NCBI RefSeq assembly: GCF_000002985.6
Contig: NC_003283.11
Location: 1,364,001-1,428,000 of the forward strand
DNA: 64,000 bases
From: Caenorhabditis elegans
Lineage: Eukaryota; Nematoda; Chromadorea; Rhabditida; Rhabditidae
Reading direction: 5' to 3'
Shown here: piece after piece, positions 12,501-24,066 of the stretch
Position numbering within the stretch: position 1 is the first letter of the stretch
Layout: each line of letters opens with the position of its first letter
The notes under the pieces: model-generated
The model's input: the letters and a program-made list of their open reading frames with translations, nothing else
Told to the model about the DNA's origin: nothing
Database searches by the model: none
Made by a program: the position numbers and the translations under genes

Positions 12501-15500
12501 AAATAAGCAAAAAAAAAAGGTTTAATTCGATGCAAATTGAGATTTTTTAATTTTTCAACAAAAAAAAAGGTCACTGCTGCTGCTCAAACGAATCCCCCAA
12601 CCTAGGAGACGATGTGATCACTTGCGAAGGCGGCGAGTTGTTCGTTATCGTCACATGCTTCAACAGCGGCGACATCAGGGAGCCCGAGTCTCGCCGAACG
12701 TCGGATGATGGCATGTCGAGCGGAGATTCTGTGGCTTTCGAGTATGAGAGACGAGCTCGGCTCTGCCGTCGCGACAGGCTAGGCGTCCTCGTCACAGATA
12801 TAACCTGTTTGGTTCCAACCCACGCGTGACCATTCTCGTGTGAAAGTTTCTGCAATTAATATATATATATATTTCTTTTTAAAGTTTCAAACTTTTGTTG
12901 GTGCGGAATTTTTTTAATCGATTTTTTATAGTTTCTCAATACAAAAAGGGGTGGGCGGCAATTTTCGCCGTTCTGTAAATATTTTTGTCAGCAAGTTCGG
13001 CAAATCGGCAAATTTTTCCGGTTTGCCGGTCTGCCGGAAATTTTTGATTCCGGCACATTGCCGATTTGCCGGAAATTTTCAATTTTGTTATATTAACGAT
13101 TTGCCGGAAATTTTCAATTCCAGCAATTTGCCGATTTTCTTGAAATTTTAAATTCCGTCACCTTGTCAATTTGCTAGAAATTTTCAATTCCGGCAATTTG
13201 TCAATTTGCCGGAAATTTTAAATTCCCGTAGTTTGCCGATTTGCCAGAAATTTTGAATTCCGTTTATTAACGATTTGCAGGAAATTTTCAATTCCGGCAA
13301 TGTGCCAATTTGCCGGACATTTTCAATTTTGTTATATTAACGATTTGCCGGAAATTTTCGATTCCGGCAATTTGCCAATTTTCCCGAAATTTTCAATTCC
13401 AGCAATTTGCCGATTTTCTTGAAATTTTCAATTCCGGCAACTTGTCAATTTGCTAGAAATTTTCAATTCAGGCAATTTGTCAATTTGTCGGAAATTTTAA
13501 ATTCCCGTAGTTTGCCGATTTGCCAGAAATTTTCTATTCCGTTATATCAACGATTTGCCGGAAATTTAAAATTCCAGCAATTTGCCGATTTGCCCGGAAA
13601 TTTTCAATTCCGTTATATTAACGATTTGCCGGAAATTTTCAATTCCGGCAATGTGCTGATTTGCCGGAAATTTCCAATTCCGACAATTTGCCGATTTGCC
13701 GGGAATTTTCAATTCCAGCAATTTGTCATTTTGCCGGAAATTTTCAATTTCAACAATTTGCCGATTTTCGTGAAATTTTCAATTCCGGCAATGTGCCAAT
13801 TTGCCGGAATTTTTCAATTAATAGATATTATTTACCGTCGGCGTATCCATCACCATTGGCGACGTTGCCATGTCACAGAATTGCTTCATCCTCTTCACAT
13901 CGTTCAAATCCTTTCTCAACACGACTTTCGGCGTGTTTTTTGGCGTCGTCGTCGTGTGTGGCGACGACTCTTCTTTCAACACATCCATCGCCACCAGTGG
14001 ATCTGCTTTCAGCACATCCGTCGTCGATTCCACAGCCATCATCGATCCATTGAGCACCATCATACTTTCCGTGCTGATATTTCTCATCGCGGTGGTGGTG
14101 GTGGTGGCGGCCTTGTTCTTCCTTCCCGCTCGCCGTGACCTCGCTTCCAGTGCCTTCTGCTCCAGCAGCCACTCCGAATGATCCACATTGTTCGTTGCAT
14201 CCAGGGTGTCATCAGTCGTCTCCTCGCAGTCCGCCTGATTCTCCTTCTCCTCCAGCGATGAGCCGCCATCTTTTCGATGTGGCAGGCCGGCGCCCACAGT
14301 GTTCGGCCGATTTCTGCGGAGCCTATTGTTGTTGATGGGAGCCGTGTGACGTCGGTTTGTGAGCTTAGAGGACCTCGACTTCTCGCCCAATATCACTGTA
14401 TTGCGTTTCTGGATTTTACATTCTCGCTCACGTTGATGCTCGGATATGAGAAATTCTGAAAATTATTGCATAAATTATCTATTTATTGAAAAAAAAGGCC
14501 CATTTCGCTTTGATCTACGAAAAATGCGGGAGAAGAGACGCGCGCAGACATCTCATCTGATTTTGTATGGTTAAGAGCGTTCTGACGTCACAATTTTTCT
14601 GGGCGAAAAATTCCCGCATTTTTTGTAGATCAAACACTGCAATGAGACTTTTTGACACCACGTGTTAATTATTAATTATATTACCGGTACAGAGAGTGTA
14701 GATAGTTAGAGAGTGACAGACATCCGGAACCCAAAGGGGCGGGGCGCGCGGAAGAGACGATTTGTGTCGATTTACGAAATGATGGCAACGAGGAAAATTT
14801 CGTAAATCGACACAAATCGTCTCTTCCGCGCGCCCCGCCCCATTGGGTCCCGGATGTCTGTCACTCTCTAACTATCTACACTCTCTGTACCGGTATTATC
14901 ACTACAACTTTTCTCGGTACGAGGGACGAGGCAATGCGGTTTCTAGGCCATGGCCGAGGATCCAACAAGATCTACCGGCAATTCATTTTTCTTCCTTTTC
15001 CACGTGTTTTCTTTTGTTTTTCACCGATTTTTTCCGTTTTTTTCTTATTAAAATTATTTAAAAAATTAAATAAAAATTTTTTGCAGATGCTAAAACAATT
15101 TCCAAGTGAAAAAAATTGTGTTTTCAGTCGGCCGGTAGCGGTGAAAGTGGTCAATGTAATATGATGGATTACAGGAATACCAAAACTCAAACTTTTTCCT
15201 AAACATGGTATATATGCTGCTTAGATGCTGAAACTACCTGATTTTCATAACGAGACCGCTGAAAAAGTGTTGAGATTTTCAAAATTCAACTTTTTTGGTG
15301 AAAAAGGCAAGATTTTCGCACAAAATGTTGAATTTTGAAAACCTCAAAACTTTTTCAGCGGTCTCGTTATGAAAATCAGGTAGTTTCAGCATCTAAGCAG
15401 CATTTATATCATATTTCGGAAAAAAGTTCAGTTTTGGTTTTCCCGTAATCCATCCTATTACATCGGCCACTTTCACCGCTACTTGCCGACTGAAAACACA

Positions 15501-18500
15501 ATTTTTTCACTTGGAAATTGTTTTAGCATCTGCAAAAAATATTTATTTAATTTTTTAACATTAATTTTAATAAGAAAAAACGGAAAAAATCGGTGCCGTT
15601 AAATCTTGTCGGATCCTCGGTCAAGACCTAGAACCCGCATTTCCTCGTCCCTCGTCCAAAAAAAAAGTTGTTGCAGTGAGATCTAATTTCTCACCTGCAA
15701 CACTCATCTGCTCATTGGACACCCGTTGTTTCGCAAATCGCATCGCATCGGTATTCTGATCGTTAGCCGACAGCCGTCGAAGAGCTCCACCACTGCTGGG
15801 GACAACTTGCTGCTGCTCGTGCTCAAACATTTTCGAAATCGTATTCTTTCCGCTACCACCACTTCTCGGTGCGGCGTTCGTGTTGCCTCGCCGATTCTGA
15901 TGGCTTCTCGATTGTCTGCCAGACGCCGTTGATCCAGTCGACATGGTATTCGACTCGTTTCGCGCCACCTTTTTCCGATGATCCGTGTACAAATCCAGTG
16001 TGTCTGCTGTCAATGGCGGCTCGATGGCAGCAGCAGTGTGTCCAGTCATGAGTCGCTCCGGACTTGGGCTCTTGGCTCGCTTCATGTTCGACAAGCGATG
16101 TTTAAGGTCGCGGAAGCTCGGCAGAAACGATGCGGACCGCTTTTTTTTCGACTCCAGCAACTCGCCCTTCTTCCGCGAAGTCACTATTTTGTGAACAGCT
16201 TCCGAGTCTCGGCGGTGAATGGCGAGTGACGTCGACGGGCCGCCGGCTCCAGCTTCTCCTCTCTGGTGGAGCGCCGCTGCTGCTGTTTGAGCGATATTCG
16301 ACGATAGACAATCCGCATCAGACGACGACGTCTCGTATCCACTGCTCATGCAACGTGGCATCGCGCTCGAGCTTCGGAGCATCGCGTTACTTGTCACGTA
16401 CGGATCACGACGGACACCAATTAGATTGGCCTGAAATTGATAAGAAATTGGATTTTAAATTGTGATTTCGAATATTTTAAATGAGGACTAACGATTTTTG
16501 GACGATTTTGAACGAATTTCATCACGAAATTGATCAAAAATTCGGAAAAAAATACACTTATTCTTGCTAAAATCTCAATTTTTTGCCACTTTTCAGTGTA
16601 GCATCTGTCAGAAGTTGACTTTTTCGGAATTTTCATATTTTATTGCATATTTTAGTGGTTTATTCACTTAATTTCCTTTAAGGTACATTTAAAGGGGGAA
16701 TAGAGTTTGTGGGTATTTTGATTAAATAGACTAAAACTGTTCCAAAACCACCGAATTTAATAATGTGACTTCTCAAAAAATTTCCAAAAATTTTTTATGG
16801 CCGGTAAAAATGTCGAAAAAAAGAGCCAAATTTTGCTAAAATCTGAAATTTTGCACTTTTCTTTGTCACAGCTGCTGGATTTTTGTTTTTCTGAAATTAT
16901 CACTTTTTAATCCTTATTTTGGTAATTTCTCGTGAAAATTCGTTGATTTTTGGATGCCTATCGGCCTAAAATTTGTCTCAATCGACGAATTTCCGCGAGA
17001 TAAATTACCAAAAGAACGATTAAAGGGTGATAATTTCAAAAAAAAAAACAAAAATCCAGCAACTGTGACAAAGAAAAGTGTGCGAAATTTCAAATTTTAG
17101 CAAAATTTGGCTCTTTTTTTTCGAAATTTTGACCGGCCATAAAAAAATTTTGAAATTTTTTTGTGAAGTCTAATTACGAAATTCGGTGGTTTTGGACCAG
17201 TTTTAGTCTATTAAGGCAAAACTCCCACAAACTCTACTCCCCCTTTAAATGTACCCTAATAAACGAAATTAAATGAGAGAAACCACTAGAATATGCAATA
17301 AAAGGTGATAATTCCAAAAAAAAAAAAAAGTCAACATCGGAGAGATGCGTGGGCAAATTTCGAGATTTTAGCTAAATTAAGTGTCATTTTTCCGAATTTT
17401 TGATCAATTTCGCCGCGATTTTTTCGTTCTTTTCAGCAAATTTTGAGCATACACGTTCAAAATCGTTAGTCCACCTAATAAATATGTGTTGAAAATTACA
17501 TTAGTAATCAATAATTTAACCGCCGCCGTGTTCACACTCATATCCTGCCGCTTCTGCGCCAAAATATCCTCCTTCGAGCCACGACGGATCTGTGAAGTTT
17601 TGCGCGGATCGTGAATACCGTCACCGAAGACACTTCCGACGAGAACGATTGCCAAATTTTCAATCGACATCTTGTGCTGGTCACTGTGAGCGGCGATCTG
17701 GAAAAAGGAACCGAGTTTAAATGAAAAATTGCATTTTTCGCGCTCCATTGACAATCGCCCGCTCGGAAAGTCGTGTACTCCACACGGAGACAAATGAATC
17801 TAGTTTTACAACTAAAATCGAGCCGCGACGCGACACGCAACGCGCCGTAAAACTACCCCAAATATTGCCGAGCCAGTCGGCAAACTCTTCCATTTCAATT
17901 TATGAGAGAAGCCAGAAATGGAAGAGTTTGCCGAACTAGGCCATTTTGGCTCAGCCATATCTGGGGTAGATTCACGGCGCGTTGCGTGTCGCGTCGCGGC
18001 TCGTTTTTAGTTGTAAAACTGATGTATTTGTCCGCGTTGTCCGGCTTGTCAATGGAGCGCGAAAACGTCATGAGGAATGCCAGAATTCCGTGTCAAAAAA
18101 TCAAAAAATCCACGAGTCACATACTCTGTACAGCTGTCTCATCACATATCCCAGCGTTGAAGCATGCACATCGGAGAGCAGCGGTGTCTGTTGCTCGATT
18201 GTGCGATCCTCCAAGTAGAAAATGTCTGCCATCTCGTCTCGCGTCATCAGGAAACTATCCGAAATTCTCGCTTGGCACGCTTTCTTCAGAAGTCGAGCTC
18301 GACACTCTTCTGAATCGAGCAGCGGTGGCTTCAGATCGCGAAGAAACCGCTTCACCATCGTGCAAACGTCGATAACACTGTAGTCGTTAGGAATGTCGCT
18401 CTGCCCTTTGTAGATTGCCTGTACTTCGGCGCGATTCAGCCGAACAGAGTTTCCTTCCTTGCGGAAAATCCCGTCAGTGTCCATTCCGTGCTTCGAAATG

Positions 18501-19976
18501 ATGTTGAACGCGTGCACAATGAACTTGGGAACCTCCTTCAGACGTATTCTCGTCCAGCCGGTGCCGACGTTCACGTCCAGCGTGACATTTGTTGAGCATA
18601 CCTGAAAAAATGCAATAAGTTATAGATTTTTTTGGAATGCAGGAGCTCCTAGTCCTTGCTGCGCTTCGCCTTTTTTGCCTTTCCACTGAAAATAGCTGAT
18701 TTATCGAATTTTTAGCTTTAAAAAAACAATTTTCTCTGCATTTACCCACAAACCTTTTGAAACTTTTTTTGAAACTTTTTTTGTCCACTGGTGGTGAAAT
18801 GGTTTGAATTTGAAGAAATCAACGGGATTTTTCACATTTTCTAAATATTTTTCTATTAAAATCGATTTTTTAAAAAAAAATCCCGTTGATTTCTTCAATT
18901 TCAAATCATTTCTCAACCAGTGGGCGAAAAGAATTTCATTTTAGTGATTTTAAATTCGATTTTAAAATATTTTCACTGTTTAACAAAAGGTTTCTTCGTA
19001 AAATGCAGAGAAAAAAATTTTCAAAGCTAAAAAATCGATAAACCTGCCATTTTCAGTGGAAAAGCCAAATACGGCTCTTTTCGGCTTAAAGGAGCGCGTG
19101 CTGCAGCAGCACAAACCTCTCCAAGAGTGTAGCTTAATTTATTGGATTTTGGTCCAGCGGCGGCGGCGCCGGCCGTCGTCGTCGAGCCTTTCCGATACAC
19201 CGATGACGACGTAACGACACGAAAGTCGTTGTGTTCCATATAGTCTCGGTCAGCCTGGAGAAATAATAATTTTAGAATTGAAATATAATTACAACAACAA
19301 AAAAGTAGAGCGATACACACGTTTATTATTTTTGCAGAAATTTCGAAATGATTTAATTTCTTTGAAAATTGATATCGAAATGCAGAAAACTCAGGTTGTT
19401 CTATCTGAAAATAGCATTTATTTTTGTTAAAAAGCTTGAAAAAGTCCCGAAAAACTTTCAGAGGGCTTTTTCAGGCTTTTCAACTCGTTTTCTACATTTC
19501 TATATCATTTTAAGATCAAAAAACCTGATATAAATCAATTTAAGAGCACGGTTGAGTCGAAAAGCTCATCATTTTTCAAGAAAATACGCCAAATAGCATT
19601 AAAAATCACGGAGACGGCTTCAAAATTCGAATAGTGAGAACAGCGCGCCGAGTGAAGCGGGGGGAGAGGTCCGCAAACACCGGCACGCGAAAATGCAGAA
19701 ATCCGTTTTTTTTCTCCAATTATTAATTAATTAATGCGATTTCTCATGTTCAGAGGAATAATTACTTGAAAATTGAACGTTTGTCGAAATAAATGCATAA
19801 AAGCCAAGCATGTTTAGCTAATTTCTGTGAATTTTTGTGGTTTTGAATAGAAAATAGAAAAGATTTCGGCGGGGAGATCTGTTCCGGAAGAGAGATTCTA
19901 GATTTCTCCCTTTTCTTCTGTTTCCGACACTCATAACCATCTGAACATCTGGGTGATCATCTGGGTGAAACGACAT
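9589..19976 (-). CDS. rga-4: RhoGAP protein, probable rga-4 (Y75B7AL.4)
   Basis: GTPase-activating protein for RHO-1; RGA-3 and RGA-4 are known to restrain cortical contractility in the early embryo. Phase-compatible coding exons are complement(19117..19254, 18125..18601, 17500..17697, 15695..16430, 13836..14455, 12602..12849, 10861..11479, 9589..9846), about 1,097 codons. The start is unsure: either ATG at 19976 with a weak donor near 19938, or the internal Met in DYMEHND. The RhoGAP domain covers roughly residues 70-280. The arginine finger lies in GIFRKEG, followed by KRFLRDLKPPLL, and the helix NLAIVLVG diverges from the usual NLAxVFGPNL. The remaining 800 residues are Ser/Pro-rich, low-complexity and basic, with polyalanine near both the middle and the end, which fits a disordered tail. 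Every junction from exon 19117 downward keeps frame. The gene name rests on memory of its pairing with snt-3. Confidence 0.8.
10205..10860. mobile_element. CTCGTAGCG element with nested palindrome, in last rga-4 intron
   Basis: The outer arms match the CTCGTAGCG family. The centre is occupied by a second inverted repeat (about 10475-10690) whose arms share AAACGACAAATATTGGCTTC and its complement. The right arm runs into the 5' splice site of the last intron at 10860/10861. Confidence 0.65.
11530..12290. mobile_element. Long foldback element in rga-4 intron
   Basis: Two arms of about 350 bp are nearly perfect complements around a short centre near 11880-11908. Landmarks are TGGCGCTACTCCACCTTGC (left) and GCAAGGTGGAGTAGCGCCA (right), and an outer AT-rich pair (ATCGTATAAAATTTAGAAAT and its complement). 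It shares its GGTGGAGTAGCG motif with the 2589-2930 family. It has no coding capacity. Confidence 0.8.
12571..12849 (-). CDS. rga-4: Alternative short 3' exon of rga-4
   Basis: If the donor at 12602/12601 (CCTAG then GTTGGGG) is not used, the reading frame runs on through a glutamine triplet to a TGA at 12571-12573. This would end the protein about 290 residues early. The longer splice to 11479 restores frame exactly (AG joined to A gives Arg), so both forms are structurally possible. Which is used cannot be told from sequence. Confidence 0.4.
   Translation of the reverse strand, partial: KLSHENGHAWVGTKQVISVTRTPSLSRRQSRARLSYSKATESPLDMPSSDVRRDSGSLMSPLLKHVTITNNSPPSQVITSSPRLGDSFEQQQ
12985..13820. 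repeat. CGGCAA minisatellite filling an rga-4 intron
   Basis: About 24 degenerate units with cores such as TTTGCCGGAAATTTTCAATT and CCGGCAATTTGCCGATTT. It occupies most of the intron between the exons ending at 13836 and starting at 12849, and comes within about 20 bp of the donor at 13835. Confidence 0.85.
14500..14665. mobile_element. CGGGAA/CACGTG palindromic element copy in rga-4 intron
   Basis: The arms are TTTGATCTACGAAAAATGCG and its complement ending in TTTTGACACCACGTG. They surround the usual GACGTCAC centre. This is a non-coding member of the family described at 54408-54592. Confidence 0.7.
14683..14897. repeat. Near-perfect GC-rich inverted repeat in rga-4 intron
   Basis: Arms of about 95 bp start ACCGGTACAGAGAGTGTAGA and pair with TCTACACTCTCTGTACCGGT at the far end. 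The loop is about 25 bp. The arms contain GGGGCGGGGCGCGCGGAAGA and its complement. The few mismatches suggest a young insertion or ongoing correction. Confidence 0.85.
14915..15655. repeat. 740-bp imperfect palindrome in rga-4 intron
   Basis: The outer arms start CGAGGGACGAGGCAATGCG and end in the complement CGCATTTCCTCGTCCCTCG. The inner arms share AACCTGATTTTCATAACGAG-type sequence around a centre near 15285. The right end is about 40 bp from the exon donor at 15694/15695. Confidence 0.8.
16560..17385. mobile_element. Long foldback element in rga-4 intron
   Basis: Arms of about 400 bp meet near 16960. Landmarks are AGGTACATTTAAAGGGGGAA (left) and its complement TCCCCCTTTAAATGTACCCT (right), with further pairing out to the ATTTTAGC/GCTAAAAT segments near the ends. 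It fills most of the intron between the exons starting at 16430 and ending at 17500. Confidence 0.8.
17720..18092. mobile_element. Head-to-head pair of CACGG-type elements forming an rga-4 intron
   Basis: Two copies of the 240-bp CACGG element lie in inverted orientation, meeting near 17900 at TTCCATTTCAATTTATGAG. Together they make up nearly all of the 427-bp intron 17698-18124, leaving about 25-30 bp beside each splice site. The arms carry CGACGCGACACGCAACGCG and its complement. Confidence 0.75.
18660..19080. repeat. Inverted repeat reaching an rga-4 exon end
   Basis: The left arm reads CCTTTCCACTGAAAATAGC and the right arm GCCATTTTCAGTGGAAAAGC. Inner arms near 18800-18900 share AAATCAACGGGATTTTT and its complement. 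The right arm overlaps coding-like sequence just beyond the donor chosen at 19117/19116. Confidence 0.7.
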
Positions 19977-21849
19977 CTGCTTGGTCTCCCAGGAGGCAAA
20001 ATATTTAGAAAATGGAATTATTTTAGCCGAAAACTCACCATATGTATAGTGTCGAGAACGCATGCACTTAAAGAAAGATGAGTCGTTGTTGAAATCTGAA
20101 ATTTAGAATTTTAGTTGCAAAATCGATAAAATCATGGGAACTATTAAACAGTCGGAAGCGGTTAACAAGACGAGATAAGAGCGTGCTGCTGATAATCGCA
20201 AATAATATATATATTTATTAAGAATGAATATGTTTTGTGTTGTCGAGAACAATTTTTCAATTAAAAAAAAGAGAAAACCGTCATGTTTTATTGGAAAAGA
20301 CGACACGTGCGATTCCAATCAGGTGCATTAAATTGATTAAAAAAATTACACAACTTATTACTTATGGAACACAAAACGCTGAGAATGCATATTTTGCAAC
20401 ATATTTGACGCGCAAAATATCTCGTAGCGAAAATTACAGTAACTCTTTAAATGACTACTGTAGCGCTTGTGTCGATTTACGGGCTTGATTTTCGAAATTA
20501 CGAATAAATTAATATTTTTTACTTCAAAAATCAAGCCCGTCAATCGGCTACAGTAGTCTTTTAAAGAATTACTGTAGTTTTCGCTACGAGATATTTTGCG
20601 CGACAATATGCTGTGCAATACGCATTCTCGGAATTTTGTGTCCCCGTAATATGCAAAATTCAGGAGTTTGAAAAATAAATAAATGAATTTTTATCGAAAA
20701 ATTATGGAAAATCGATGAAAATTCGAATTTTTATCGATTTTTTGAAGATTTCATTACGGTTTGTAAACACTGTAGGTTTTTTTAAAAAATAAACAAATTC
20801 ATTTTCAACGAAAAACTATGAAAAATCGATGGAAAGTCCGCAGTAACAAAAGTTTGAAGTTACAGTACTCTTCAAAGGCGCACATATTTTTCCAATTATC
20901 AAATAAATTCGACGCGAAAAATATCTCGTAGCGAAAACTACAGTAATCCTTTAAATGACTACTACTGTAGCGCTTGTGTCGATATACAGACTCGTTTTTT
21001 GAAATTTCAAAAATCGAGCCCGTAAATCGACACAAGCGCTACAGTAGTCATTTAAAGAATTACTGTAGTTTTCGTAACGAGATATTTTGCGCGTCAAATA
21101 TGTTGTGCAATACGTATTCTCAGCATTTTGTGTTCCGGTAATATGACAATATGTGCTCTAAAATGCTAGTTTTCATCGAGGCGGAAAATTGAGAATTCGT
21201 GATTCCACTGATTTCGCTCTCACCTCGTTACCCTCATTTTTCGGGTCATTAGGCTATCGTACACAAACACACACGTGGTGTCAGGCTGTCTCATTGCGGC
21301 TTGATCTACAAAAAATGCGGGAAAACACTCTTAACCATGGAAAATCAAGTGAAAAGTCTGCGTCGTCTTCTCCCACATTTCTCGAAGATCAAACCAAAAT
21401 TGGGACATTTTGACACCACGTTTAAACCGAGGCGAATAAAAAATAGTGTCGAAGGACTAAATAATTGTTTTTTTTTGGCAATTTTAGAAAAATGCAAATC
21501 TTGTGACATCAGTTGCGACGTGCCTCCTACTCAATCCCAACTCCTTAGAGACGTCGTGTGGTCGGCTAAGTTGGTTCTTACTGATTTTTGGAAGCGACTT
21601 TTTTTGCAAAAATCTAGCTTCTGCAAGTGAGCAGTCTTTTTATATTGCTTCGAAAAAAAAAGAGAAAACCTGGGAAACTTAGAGTGAGAACAAAGTAGTA
21701 AATCGCGCCGTAAAACTCATTAATCTTTTTCAAAGTTCATCCATTCCGACAATCGGCGACTATTCGCCGGGCAGGCAAGCGCGAAGAAAAAACGGGATCG
21801 CTATTTGATTGTGGGAAATTTAAAATTATTAGGGGTGAGCAGCAATCGC

Positions 21850-22372
21850 TGGTTTGCCGGAAATTTGCCGATTTTCGACAAATTACAATGTTGCCGATTA
21901 AAATTGAAATTTTGAAATTTTGAAATTACCAAAAAAAACAAGTGCAAAACCAGAAATTTCCGGCAAATTCAGCAACTCGACAATTAGTAGGTTTGCCGAT
22001 TTTAAGGAAATTTTCAATTCCGGCAAATAGCGGATTTGCCGGAAAATTTCAATTCCGGCAAAATGTGGATTTGCCGGAAAGTTTTAATTACGGCATCTTG
22101 CAGATTTGCCGGAAAATTTAAATTCCGGCATATTGAGGATTTGCCGAACATTTTAAATTCCGGCATATTGCGAATTTGCCGGAAATTTTCAATTCCCGCA
22201 GTTTGCCGAATCGCCGGAAATTTTCAATTCCTGCACTTTGTAGATCTGCCAGAAATTTTAAATTCCGACAATTTGCGCGATTTGCCGGAAATTTTCAATT
22301 CCGCCAAATAGTGGATTTGCCGGAAATTTTCAATTCCGGCAAATTGCGGATTTGCCGGAAATTTTCAATTCG
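21850..22372. repeat. CGGCAA minisatellite
   Basis: About 15 degenerate units with the core GATTTGCCGGAAATTTTCAA and ATTCCGGCA. It belongs to the family at 5853-6700. Confidence 0.85.
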
Positions 22373-22522
22373 ATTTGAGCAACTCACTTTAGAAGATGTA
22401 TATATTCAGTGAAAATGTAAAGTTCGAAAATTAGAAATAAACTATTTTTCTAAACACTTCAGAATTAAAATAATCGAATATAGATATAAATTTTCCACGT
22501 TTCTGTTCCAATTTTTATTTTT

Positions 22523-22761
22523 CACGGGATTCTGGCCTTCCTCATTGCATTTTTCGCGCTCCATTGACAATCGCCTGCCGGACAACGCGTGGGAAAGTCG
22601 TGTACTCCACACGGACAAATAAATTTAGTTTTACAACTAAAATCGAGCCGCGACGCAACACGCAACGCGCCGTAAATCTACCCTAGATATGGTCGAGCCA
22701 AAATTACCTAGTTCGTCAAACTCTTCCATTTCAATTTGTGAGAGGAGGCCAGAACTCCGTG
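22523..22761. mobile_element. CACGG...CCGTG 240-bp element, full copy
   Basis: A 239-bp copy with imperfect terminal inverted repeats CACGGGATTCTGGCCTTCCT and AGGCCAGAACTCCGTG. The interior contains CGACGCAACACGCAACGCG. It is non-autonomous with no ORF of its own. Nine full or partial copies are recognised in this window. Confidence 0.8.
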
Positions 22762-23130
22762 TTTTTCGTTTTTAAGAAAAAAAAAACAAAACGACGACTA
22801 TAATACCACGGAAACTGTTCATTGTGTGTGTGCGCCCCATAACACACGTGGAAACTTTTTGGCATTCTATGCAGACGGAAAAAAGGAAGAGAGAGAGACC
22901 AAAACAGCTGCACAAAAAATTGAGGAGCGTGGGTGTTCGAAAGTACTGAAAACCGAGACACACTTTTCTCCGGAAACAAGTTTCCATTAATCCTAGGATA
23001 ATTGCCAATAGGCAGAGATGAACACTACACGATAGCTTACAACATTCAACACCATCAGATGAGGAACGATTAGACAATTTCGAAGTGGGGTTTCCTATGT
23101 GGCCGATAAAAAACTCGGCCACTAATTCAC

Positions 23131-23658
23131 GTGGTGTCAGGCGGCTGTAGCATTACGGTTTCATCTACAAAAAATGCGGGAATTTTTTCACAGAAAATTC
23201 GTGGGTGGGCGGCAAATCGGCATATTGCCGGAATTGAAAATTTTCGGCAAATTGTGGTTTTGTTCTTTTTTTTTGGAAATTTCAGACTTTCAATTTCAAA
23301 TGGCAAAATTCAACGAATCCTCTAAACATTTCCGGCAAATCGGCAAACCGGCAATTTGACGAAAATGAAATTTTCCGGAAAATCGGCAAATCGGCAAACC
23401 GGCAAATTGACACATTGACAAATTGCCGAAAATGAAAATTTCGGGAAAATCGACAACCGGCAATTTGCCGAATTTGTCGACAAATCAAATTGCCGAACGG
23501 CAATTGCCGCCCACCCCTGTTTGATCAACAAAAATTGCGGGAAATTTTTTCCAAAAAAAAAGTGACGTAATCAGTTGAGAAGTGTGCGTCCGAATTCCCG
23601 CGATTCTCGTAGATCTACGTAGCTCAAACTGACATGGGGCACTCTGACACCACGTGCT
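23131..23658. mobile_element. CGGGAA/CACGTG element interrupted by minisatellite
   Basis: The left end CACGTGGTGTCAGGCGGC and right end CTCTGACACCACGTG belong to one palindromic element whose two arms are separated by a CGGCAA-type block (about 23205-23515). This is a nested insertion or expansion. Confidence 0.7.
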
Positions 23659-24066
23659 GATCAATTTGCCGGAAATTTTAATTTTCGGCAAGCTACCGAT
23701 TGTTTGCCGGAACTTTAAAGAGGGATTTTTTTATAAGACGGAAAACTTAAACCTGTGCCTTTTTGAGATTTTTTTTTCGCGTTTTTCTAGATATTTTCAT
23801 AGAATTTTCTTAATTTTCAAAATAGATGTAGGAACATTCATAGGATGCATACAATTTTGCCGATTAAAATTGAAATTCTGAAATTTCCAAAAAAAAAAGT
23901 TCAAAACCACGATTCGCAGTATTTTGGCAATTGGCCAATTTGCCGGAAAATTTCAATTCCAGCAAAATTCGGCAGTTTTTTACACTACTTATTAGGCAAA
24001 AAATTTCATTCTTCAATTATTCGCATACCATTTTTACTTGACTCCACAATTTTTGAAGATCTAGAA

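Noticed and set aside
18474..18788. 104-residue ORF overlapping the RhoGAP exon
   Set aside because: A different-frame shadow of the RhoGAP exon; the phase-consistent frame carries the GIFRKEG motif.
19818..20063. Whole ORF starting MRSRHYTYGEF as rga-4 exon 1
   Set aside because: It contains a strong donor (ATATG then GTGAGT) and no good phase-0 donor at its end, so only a short part from the Met at 19976 could be coding.
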